A DNA stretch of 64,000 nt from Xenoacremonium recifei (Eukaryota > Ascomycota > Sordariomycetes > Hypocreales > Nectriaceae). Shown piece after piece: positions 49,679 through 58,141 of this stretch (positions are counted from its first letter, which is position 1; every line of letters begins with the position of its first letter). The position numbers were made by a program, and so were the translations under genes. The stretch spans positions 558,001-622,000 of the forward strand of contig WOFQ01000009.1 in assembly GCA_012184525.1 (NCBI GenBank), read 5' to 3'. The notes under the pieces were generated by a model that had not been told where the DNA came from, made no database searches, and worked only from the letters and a program-made list of their open reading frames with translations.

Positions 49679-51103
49679 GGTGAACCGGGTAGCAAATCTC
49701 GTTCAAATCTGCCTAAAATCCCAGCCTGTATAAAACCGATCATTGTCAGGACTAGCGAGCGCACAGGTCTTTATAGCTAACAGTCGGCTAGCGCGTGAAG
49801 GGCCTCCAGATTTGAGACCTTGTGTCCTTGTAGCCTGTTGCTTAGCTCTACAGAGTAATGGCGAGAGTACTTTGGTTTCTATTAACAGCCTAAAACATCG
49901 AGATAGAAAGGCTTTGGAGATTAAGGATGCTAGCTTGATTAAATATACCACTCAAGAGTCTGAGTGATAGCAATGAAACCAACAGACGGCGCTTCGATTG
50001 TGACTTAGCATTCTCAAGCCAATTAAAACTCTAGAAGCCCCTGCTCTATTTATAACCCACCCCCTCGAAACGCTGGCCCCCCCAAACCTGCACGTTCAAT
50101 AAATTACTGCTCTGCGATTATGCGCACGGAATCACGGGCCGAAGCGCCTATTCAATCCTCTCCAGGGGCGAACCAGCACTGTGTCGAGCGAGATAAGAGC
50201 GCCGACGGGGCCTTCCAGCTGCGGCCATGGAACGCACTGAGCCAGGTCCACCCGACGGTCAGGCTGGCGAAAGGTTCGTTGAAGAGCTGTTCATAAGCAT
50301 TGACTCCAGGAAAAGAATTTGAGGACCACTGGTAGATCTCGTCTGCTCAGACCGGCGGGTTGGTCCAGAGGCTGGCCAACAATTTTGGTTTGCAGACCAC
50401 TAACCAAAGCCTCCAACATCTTGATTTGGGGGGAAACTTATGTTCAAAGGAGTAGCGACACGGGCGGCTCGGTGTCGATAAATTGTCTAGGTTGCTAGTG
50501 CGCGTAGAAGGCCCTGGGTTGTTGCATTGACGAGGACGCAGAACGCGCTACTAAGAATTCGTTGATTGGATGGTCTAATACGAGCACATATCTGTCCACC
50601 ACGCAAGTATTGATACGCACGATCCGCCTAGTTATCAGTGATTGTCTTCATATTAGCACTATGATATTGAGTCTTTTTTTTATCACACAGTTCTTATCCT
50701 CTCGTCGTTTGATACGTAATCTACCTTATCATGATAAGTGCTGGCTATGACATTCTAAGCTTGAACACAAACGCGATCTAATCGAACTCATACGAGAGGT
50801 TTGATACCATGAGGTTACTGTTGAAAATAGGAAAGACTTTCACCGTATCAAGTTGTGACAAGATGTGACACGAACAAAGATGCCTGCAGAGGTAGACTAG
50901 AATTGCTTGGCAGCGTCATTACTAATGTCCTTGATTCAAGAATTGATCGAGACCGCACGTCTACATTGGGGTGGTTCTCGCGACAGCCTCATTGAGCCTC
51001 ATAATCAAGGAATTTGACTATTTTTCTTGAATAAACTAGAATGCTTGCGATATAGGCTTGTTATATATAACCGCGCCTCGTTTTTTTGTCTCTACCATGC
51101 CGT
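49679..51103. other. 1.4 kb intergenic region
   Basis: Upstream of the membrane protein (-) and downstream of the alcohol dehydrogenase (-). Two HGATAR sites are seen at about 49910 and 49965. AT-rich toward 50600-51080. A 49743-49967 open frame has no ATG-supported recognisable product. Nothing else is supported. Confidence 0.5.
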
Positions 51104-52297
51104 CTACCACACGATCACAGGCTTAATAACTTCGCCCGTATGCATAGACTCGATAGCACTTGCAAAGTCAGAATAATCGTAAAACTTGATCAGTTTCTCG
51201 ATGGGAAAGTCTCCTTCCTTCCACCACTGAATCATTTGAGGGATGTAAATCTCCGGTTTAGAGTGGCCCTGTACCGCACCAAGAAACTTCTTTGCGCTCA
51301 CCATAAAGCTCTGCAAGTGAATAGAGACTGAGGCATCAGGCATACCGGTGCCGACCTGGATTATCTGACCCATGCTTCGGGTAGCCTCAATTTGAGCAGA
51401 CACAAGTGGTGGATAGGCGCTTGTGTCAATCGAAACTGTAGGCCCTAATCCTTCCGCCATCTCTCTGAGCTTCGAGGTCACTTCCTGCATGGTCAATGCC
51501 GCAGTGTTGATGACGTGCGTAGCTCCAAGGGATTTGGCAAGCAGCAATCGTGATTCCAGTCGATCGATGCCAATGATCGTCTTACATCCACGATTCTTGG
51601 CTGCTATAACGGCCGACAAGCCTACACCTCCCATTCCTGCGATACTAACACTGTCATCTGGCCCTGCTTTGGCTACATTAACAACTGTGCCACTGCCTGT
51701 TTGAAGGCCGCAACCGAATGGTGCCAATAGCTTGAGATCATCTCTGCTGAGACCGAGCTTGGTGACGTTGACAACAGACTTCTCACAAACGACAGAGTGC
51801 CGTGCGAGACTTGACTGCCCAAAGAAGCGGCCACCAATATTGTCAGAGAATACAGGCTCTCCCATAAAGTTGATTTCGAAGAAGTTGACGCAGTGAGATC
51901 TCAGACCTGCCTTGCAAACATAGCAGTCACCACAATAAGAGAATGAGAGGAGGACTGAATCTCCTGGCTGTACTTTTGTGACTGCATTGCCCACTTTCCG
52001 CACGTATCCAGAGCCTACACAACAAAACCTCTGGTTAGAAACTGGATAGAATGATACAGGACATCAGTGGAACTTTTACTTACCTTCATGGCCAAGCACT
52101 CGTGGGTAATATACGCCTGGGATCCCCGCAGTAGCAGAATTGTTGCCGCAGTGAAGATCCGTATGGCAAATTCCTGATGCGATCATTTCTACGAGCACCT
52201 CGTCGGCTCGGAGCTCTCGACATGTTACAGGTTCAATTGCCCATTTCCCCTCCGAGAAGGGCCCCCTGGCCACCAAGGCTTCAGATTCGAAAACCAT
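51104..52297 (-). CDS. Medium-chain zinc alcohol dehydrogenase, aryl-alcohol type
   Basis: Two exons, 52297-52084 and 52014-51104, giving 374 residues, the family norm. Catalytic zinc ligands Cys44 (SGICHTDLH), His70-Glu71 (GHEG, completed across the intron) and Cys173 (FGCGLQTG) are present. The structural zinc site has Cys99, 102, 105 and 113. The nucleotide-binding loop GMGGVG is at about 198-203, followed by an acidic residue (Asp222) that predicts NAD rather than NADP. GCGLQTG and overall length place it with class III-like or benzyl/aryl-alcohol dehydrogenases. In this neighbourhood a hydroxymethyl pyrimidine or an aromatic alcohol released from a glucoside are candidate substrates (inference). 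It points the same way as the adjacent ALDH, 471 bp away. Confidence 0.93.
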
Positions 52298-52768
52298 ATC
52301 TGATGTCAGGAGTATGGATCAAGTGGCTGTTTGAAGTAGCGTTACGACACGCCTCGAGGATCTGTGAAATATTTTGTAATATTGATGAGTGCAAAGGCTG
52401 GGGTAGAAAGCTCGTGGAAGTTGGAGAGAGCCTATTATAACCCCTCTCGGATAATCCAACCCAGTATGAATAACCAATAAGAGAGGTCCTGAGGAGATGA
52501 ATGTCCGATGATACCCGCACACCCGCCGATACGGCTCTAATAATGGTGCTCAAGCTTAGTGGCGTGACTTGATCTCGGGCGAAGGCAGTTGGCTGAATTT
52601 ACAGAAATTTGAGGTCGCAAGTCGACGCCTCCACACCTTGCCCACTCACCCACGCCTACACATACGTCGAAGTAGAAGAGGGAAAAGGGCGAGGTTTTGC
52701 GCATACTTTTGAATTATGTTTGCATTAATCCAAATTTTCTTTATATTCATATTTGACTTTTGTTTAAC
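52298..52768. other. Promoter of the alcohol dehydrogenase, 3' flank of the ALDH
   Basis: 471 bp between the ALDH stop and the ADH start, both on the minus strand. I see no clear HGATAR site here, unlike several other promoters of the block. Confidence 0.55.
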
Positions 52769-54333
52769 TCAGCCGTATCTAACAGCTTGCGAGCTCTCCC
52801 CAAACCAATCGTCAGTGGCCAAAGACTCCTCTGGTGTCGCGTAATTCATGATGATACTTTTGCATCTTGTGTATGAATGATAGGCCTCGACCCCGTTCTC
52901 GCTACCGACACCACTGGCCGGCTTAAGTCCTCCCCAGGGGCTTGATGGATCATTCCGGTGATGTGTGTTCACCCAGGTAATACCTGCGTTTATTTGCTGG
53001 CAGATGCGGAATGCTCGTGACAAATTTTGCGTCCAAACTCCTGCACCCAGCCCAAACTCCGTGTCGTTTGCTAGCAAACACGCTTCCTCTTCGGTATCGA
53101 ATCCAACAAGACTGATGACGGGTCCAAAGGCTTCTTCTCGCCAGATGCGGGTTTCCGTGATGCTCCGATCTGTTGTAGACACGAGTAACGTTGGCTCGAA
53201 GAAGTAACCGTTGGATAGATCAAACCCATCCAATTGGCTTAGACCTCTCATCTGGCTGCCACCAATGAGAGCTTCAGCTTTGCCTCCTGTTAAAGCATCT
53301 TCGACTAATGCTTTGATGTTATTGAGTTGGCGGTCTGATATGACAGGACCCATTACACATTCTGGGTTAGTTGGCGCTCCTATGCGCCTGGTGATCGATT
53401 CAATCTTTTTTCGCAGTTTGTCGATTACCGCTTCTTTGATGTTGTTGCTGACAATAATTCTCGTACTGGCCACACATGTCTGCCCACTGGCTATAAAACT
53501 CCCAAATGCAATACCATTGACAGCAGTGTCAATGTCGGCATCGTCGAAGACGATGAGTGGCGCTTTGCCACCTAATTCGGCGTTATAGTTTATCAAGTTG
53601 CCGCCGACAATTTTTCCAATCGCCTTACCCGCAGGCGTACCGCCGGTAATATCTACCTTGCGTATCAAGGGGTGTTCGATGAGTGCCTTGCCAGTCTCAA
53701 TCCCGAGACCGGGAAGCACGTTGAATACGCCGTCGGGGATCCCAGCCTCACGTAGGATCTTACCCAAGAGGACGACTGTGAGTGGTGTGTATTCACTAGG
53801 TTTAACAATTACACTGTTGCCAGCCGCGAGCGCTGGAGTGAGCTTCTTCACAGCAATCAGGAGCGGATGGTTGAAAGACGTGATCTGAACAACGACTCCC
53901 AAAGGAACACGCTCCACAAAGTTATGCAGTGTACCTGTTGTCGGCAGGACGGGCTTCTCTTCAACTCGTAAGATCGAGGCATAGTATTTGAACCACTTCA
54001 CTAGAGAGGGAACTTGTGCCTTCATTTCGCGAATAGCTCGGCCAGTCTGCCTTACCTCCAAGTCGATAAGTTGTGGGAGAGCATCGGAGAGAAGCCTCGC
54101 GCAGTTATCCAGAACATCAGCTCGGTGATGTTGAGATGCACGGGACCAGATACCAGATTCAAAGGCTTTATGAGCGACTGCAACCGCAGCATCAACATCT
54201 TCTGGTGATGCAGAGTGACATCTGTATTCTTGTTCAGAACTTCAATCATGAAAACTCGGTATGTGCTTCCCAGTACACCTTACCTTGCAAATACTTCTCC
54301 GGTTGCCGGATCCTCTACTGGGATACTTTTCAT
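52769..54333 (-). CDS. NAD(P)-dependent aldehyde dehydrogenase
   Basis: Exons 54333-54284 and 54221-52769 give 500 residues starting at ATG 54333 (MKSIPVEDPATGE). Core residues are intact: the NAD-site motif QITSFNHP, the conserved Lys in VIVKPSEYTP, catalytic Glu232 in NAELGGKAPL, nucleophile Cys266 in ASGQTCVAST, and the EEAFGPV block. The reaction is aldehyde to carboxylate. A further upstream exon, 54441-54383 (MSSAYSLWVAGEETPGNGAL), encodes what looks like the usual ALDH N-terminal strand, with a perfect GTAAGT donor, but it leaves two bases over while the next exon needs none, so joining them gives a stop. Either translation starts at 54333 on the spliced or a shorter transcript, or the gene has suffered a small indel. 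Confidence 0.85.
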
Positions 54334-54382
54334 CTGTTAACTTTCCATACCTGTGTAGCTGTAGAGCAGTTGTACTACTTAC

Positions 54383-54441
54383 AGTGCCCCATTGCCCGGT
54401 GTTTCCTCTCCGGCCACCCAAAGAGAGTAAGCAGATGACAT
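54383..54441 (-). pseudogene. Out-of-phase N-terminal exon of the ALDH gene
   Basis: Encodes an ALDH-like N-terminus and ends at a strong donor, but the only usable acceptor (54335-54334, after GTTAAC) opens exon 2 in a different phase. It may be a decayed exon, a leader with an overlapping upstream frame, or the effect of a one- or two-base sequencing error. Confidence 0.45.
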
Positions 54442-54910
54442 TTTCGTGTTTGTCAACCCCGAGATTTTTTTTGGGCAGGGGGGATTCTCGTTAATTCCAA
54501 TCTTGACTTCGAGGTTGGGATGGCAACGGATGGTTGCCGAGAGAAAGTGTAGAGCGCAACATATTCCTCTCCCCAAGCTGCCCTCCTCGGCGTACCGAAA
54601 TCTGGCACATGTGTACCCATCCTTATCGTAACAAGAGTCAAGTTTCTTTTACCAATTAAGATAAGATACGCCGTCGTATAAAACGGAGCCCGATAGCGAG
54701 GAATGATAAGGGTGGATTTACGGACCCCCTGCCCCTACACCCCTCCCTTTCCTCACCCCTCTTGTTCTACCCACTTCCTTCGCTTCGGACCAAGTTGAAG
54801 GTGTTAGTTCTTGAGTGGGACTGTCTCTCTACACAAAAGAACAAAAGAAGGACCGGGCGACAAGAGGTGATGGACTATGGTTTTGTGATTTCGCATGCAA
54901 TACACTCAAA
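54442..54910. promoter_or_regulatory. Bidirectional promoter of ALDH and isoorotate decarboxylase, GATA sites and TATA box
   Basis: 469 bp between divergent coding regions. HGATAR sites lie at 54623-54628 (minus), 54659-54664, 54691-54696 and 54704-54709 (plus), four within 90 bp. A TATAAAA box is at 54677-54683, 228 bp before the decarboxylase ATG, in the middle of the GATA cluster. Expected chance number of GATA sites is about 1.4. Suggests GATA-factor control of both genes (inference). Confidence 0.55.
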
Positions 54911-56029
54911 ATGACGGCCCAAACACCCGCAATCGTGGATGTTCACACTCACATGTACCCCCCAGAGTACATGCGAATCCTTGAATCTCGGAACAAAATT
55001 CCTCTCGTTCGCAGATTCTCTGGCGAACCACGATATATCATTCTACCAGATGAAGCAGAGTCTTTTGAGAACAGCAAAGACGATGAACGTTTGCCTGGTC
55101 GACCCATTACCTCTCATTACTATAGCCTCGAGCAAAAAATCCATTTCATGGATACACATGGAATCGACAAATCAGTCATCTCACTTGCGAACCCATGGCT
55201 GGACTTTATAGCTGCACCAGAGGCTGAAGAGACTGCCAAGGTAGTCAACCAGGAGTTCTCAAACATGTGTGCTCAATATCCAGGCCGACTCTTCTTCTTT
55301 GGCACCCTTCCACTTACTGCACCTTCAGCAGTAATCTTGGCCTCAATTGAGTTCATTAAAGAGCTGAAATACTGTAGAGGAGTTATCCTCGGAACCTCTG
55401 GCCTGGGCAGAGGCCTGGACGACGCGGAGCTCATTCCAGTATTCGAATCTTTGGCTGCCAAGAACTTGCTCATCTTCCTTCACCCCCACTATGGCCTCCC
55501 AAACAGCGTATGGGGCTCAAGAGACGACTTCGGCCATGTTTTGCCTCTTGCCCTGGGGTTCCCAATGGAAACGACAATTGCCATTTCGAGGATGTATCTC
55601 GCAGATGTCTTTACCAAAGTGCCTGATCTCAAAGTGCTATTGGCGCACAGTGGCGGAACACTTCCTTTTCTAGCAGGAAGAATCGAGAGCTGCATCATGC
55701 ATGATGCACAGCTAACAAAGGGAAACGCTGTACCTTCCCGCAGAACCATTTCGCAAGTCCTCAAGGAACAGATATATCTGGATGCTGTTATCTATTCCGA
55801 AGATGCGTTGAAACTAGCAATTCAAGTTTGTGGCGCAGACCGATTGATGTTTGGAACGGACCACCCCTTTTTCCCACCACTGAATCGCGACGATAATGGA
55901 ACATGGGGAAGTGCGACCTGGAACCTGGAAGCGATTAAGAAGGCATCAGGTGCTTATGGGGGCAACTTGGATCCTGTACTTGGTGGGAATGCTGTAAAAC
56001 TTTTAAACCTCGATAGAGACGACATGTAG
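54911..56029 (+). CDS. Isoorotate (uracil-5-carboxylate) decarboxylase
   Basis: Single exon, 372 residues. The frame is open further upstream but holds no earlier ATG, and AAAATGA is a good start context. It belongs to the amidohydrolase-2/ACMSD fold and closely resembles the structurally studied fungal isoorotate decarboxylases (Cordyceps militaris type) as I remember them, along most of its length: VDVHTHMYPPEY, SVISLANPWLDF, KYCRGVILGTSGLG, HVLPLALGFPMETT, LLAHSGGTLPFLAGRIESC, LMFGTDHPFFPP. Metal ligands are His12, His14, His191 (or 193), His246 and Asp317. The reaction removes CO2 from 5-carboxyuracil to give uracil, the last step of thymine salvage. It is divergent from the ALDH and lies 700 bp before thymine-7-hydroxylase, which makes its substrate. 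Confidence 0.93.
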   Translation: MTAQTPAIVDVHTHMYPPEYMRILESRNKIPLVRRFSGEPRYIILPDEAESFENSKDDERLPGRPITSHYYSLEQKIHFMDTHGIDKSVISLANPWLDFIAAPEAEETAKVVNQEFSNMCAQYPGRLFFFGTLPLTAPSAVILASIEFIKELKYCRGVILGTSGLGRGLDDAELIPVFESLAAKNLLIFLHPHYGLPNSVWGSRDDFGHVLPLALGFPMETTIAISRMYLADVFTKVPDLKVLLAHSGGTLPFLAGRIESCIMHDAQLTKGNAVPSRRTISQVLKEQIYLDAVIYSEDALKLAIQVCGADRLMFGTDHPFFPPLNRDDNGTWGSATWNLEAIKKASGAYGGNLDPVLGGNAVKLLNLDRDDM

Positions 56030-56729
56030 TTGACGGAGTTTACAAGTACAATACTTATTGAAATGTTTTCTGGGATAGCACATGAACTGTAGTTAAGACG
56101 TGATTAAAGAGATATAGACTGCCAACCTTCTCTCTCTTTCAATTTGACTGAGTCTTCCGGTAACTCAAGGAACCTCGATAGGAAGTAGGTAATTCAGTGC
56201 GCTCAACCCTCATTTCGCTGATCATGCACTGCGAATCGAGCTTGAAATTCATCAGGAGAATAATATGCGTACCCCTTGGTGTATATCATAGATAAGACTA
56301 TCGGCGTGGACTGAAGAATGCGTTGTTGCATAGCTGAATCTCGCCTTACCTCGGTTGATGTTCCGGAAATACGGTGCTAAGTTACTATTGGCTATTGAAA
56401 TACGACAGCGATTTCCAACTTCCTCCGATAAGCTTCCACATATTGGCAAGGGCTACTGTAGCCCAACTCATTTGTCCCCACTCTAGGATGTTCGATAATG
56501 ATTTGGCTTGGGATGGACGGGATATCTTATCTCGTATAATGCGGGAGACTTGTGTACTTCCATGATATCGTCGGGTACATCGAATACCGCACCTACCAGC
56601 ATTCTCAAATCAAGGATTTCAATTAACGGGTTATTTGAAAGAGTCACATTTATTCGATTCATACTGAGTTATCCTAAAAAATAGGCCGTCGTTTACTACG
56701 CACAAGGCACCAAGATACCACGACCAAGA
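56030..56729 (+). promoter_or_regulatory. Promoter region of thymine-7-hydroxylase, GATA-rich
   Basis: 700 bp between the decarboxylase stop and the hydroxylase start. HGATAR sites at 56176-56181, 56290-56295, 56426-56431 and 56493-56498 (plus) and at 56298-56303 and 56527-56532 (minus). Six where about two are expected by chance. Confidence 0.5.
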
Positions 56730-57818
56730 ATGGTGAACATGGCAACTGAACACGAGAAATTCACTATTCCGGTAAGAAAGAAATCCTTAAGAAACAACTT
56801 TTAAGACAACGTATTCGGCTAACAGTAAGCAAGCTCATTGACTTTTCCAAATTCCTTAACGGCTCGCCGGAGGAACGTAAAAAGGCTGCGGATGAAATTT
56901 TGCACGGTTTCCGGAAAGCTGGCTTCATCTATTTGCAAAACCTACCCATATCACAATCTGAGCGACAGGCCGTTTTCAATGCTTCTGCAGACTATTTTCA
57001 GCTGCCACTTGACACAAAACTAACTCATGCCATGCCATCGGTCGATTCAAACAGGGGCTATTCGGCGACAGGGCAAGAAAAACTGGGCAACGAGTCACCG
57101 GATATGAAGGAGACGATGCATTTTGGTCGAGAGGACCCAAAATACCCAAATATCTGGCCAGACCCAGAACATGGTCTTTCGGAATTCAAGGACAGAGTTA
57201 CTCGTTTCTACGACTTTTGTGCGCAGATGTCAGTTGAGATCATGCGAGCTATTGCCGTTGGCTTAAGCATTGACGAATACTATTTTGACGACTTCATGTC
57301 ATTCGGCGATCATAAATTGCGCCTCCTCCACTATCCCCAGGTATCAAAGAGTGTGTTCCAGTCTAATGCTGGTCAGGTTCGGGCTGGCGCACACACTGAC
57401 TACGGCGCGATCACGCTCCTTTTCCAAGACTCTCGTGGCGGCCTCCAAGTTCAAACGCCCGAGGGATCATATATCAATGCGACACCAGTCGACAACGCTA
57501 TTATCGTTAATGCGGGCGATCTCCTTGCTCGATGGAGTAACGATGCCATCAAATCGACAGTACATCGAGTGGTCGAGCCTCCCTCTAGCGACGAGGACAG
57601 TACGTATCCGGCGAGATACAGTATTGCGTAAGTGATAGTGGACTCTCATCAAAGAACCTAGAATATACCTGACGCAACTTGACAGCTTTTTCGCAAACCC
57701 TCATGAGACGACACTCATCGAAGCCATCCCTGGCACATTTGCGGTCGAATCTGATAAAAAGTACGAAAGTATTAAAAGCGGAGAGTATTACTTGCAAAGA
57801 TTAGAGGCTACATATTAA
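56730..57818 (+). CDS. Thymine-7-hydroxylase (thymine dioxygenase)
   Basis: Three exons, 56730-56771, 56834-57627, 57686-57818, giving 322 residues. The exon 2 acceptor AAG at 56833 was chosen because it gives the family's IPLIDFSKF start. It is an Fe(II)/2-oxoglutarate dioxygenase with the facial triad His201, Asp203 (GAHTDYG) and His258 (STVHRVVEP), and the 2-oxoglutarate arginine at 275 (ARYSIAFF). It matches Neurospora thymine-7-hydroxylase, as I recall it, over nearly its full length, including GFIYLQNLPI, GHPN/KYPN-type region, LRLLHYP, LLFQDSRGGLQV and NAGDLLARWSND. The enzyme oxidises the thymine methyl group in three steps to 5-hydroxymethyluracil, 5-formyluracil and 5-carboxyuracil, each consuming oxygen and 2-oxoglutarate. 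A second in-frame ATG at 56739 is an alternative start. Confidence 0.94.
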
Positions 57819-58141
57819 AATAGAAAAGGTTGGCAAGCATGTGGGAGGGTAGGTCCTGGGGTTGGTAGCAACGCAATGCTAGTTTTGTGATAGGATATCG
57901 GACCTTGGAGAACACGAGTTGACTTGGAAAGACTTCGAAAAGACTTCGAAAGTCCGCGAGGGGCTAAGAATCTCGTTCTGATAAGAGTGCAAGGGTCTGG
58001 TAGGTAGTTTCAAGTAGCCTAGGTTGCCCTGGTTGATTAGCCAATTACGAGAGACTTGCTATTATTTGCTAGCCGTATCATCGCTTGCTCGTCCTTTTCC
58101 CGAGAGGTGTACGGAGTATCCGGAGTGCAGTACCGAAAACC
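57819..58141. other. Short spacer, promoter of the Zn2Cys6 gene
   Basis: About 320 bp between the hydroxylase stop and the regulator's ATG on the same strand. No HGATAR site seen apart from degenerate forms such as GGATAT. Confidence 0.55.

Noticed and set aside
49743..49967. Short frame resembling a possible transposase tail remnant
   Set aside because: Resemblance too vague to support; no terminal repeats or further transposase motifs nearby.
51104..54333. Purely aromatic-alcohol interpretation of the ADH, ALDH and amidohydrolase as a lignin-type pathway
   Set aside because: The amidohydrolase matches isoorotate decarboxylase closely and thymine-7-hydroxylase is adjacent, so a pyrimidine pathway is the better main reading; the aromatic option is kept only as an alternative for ADH, ALDH and GH1.
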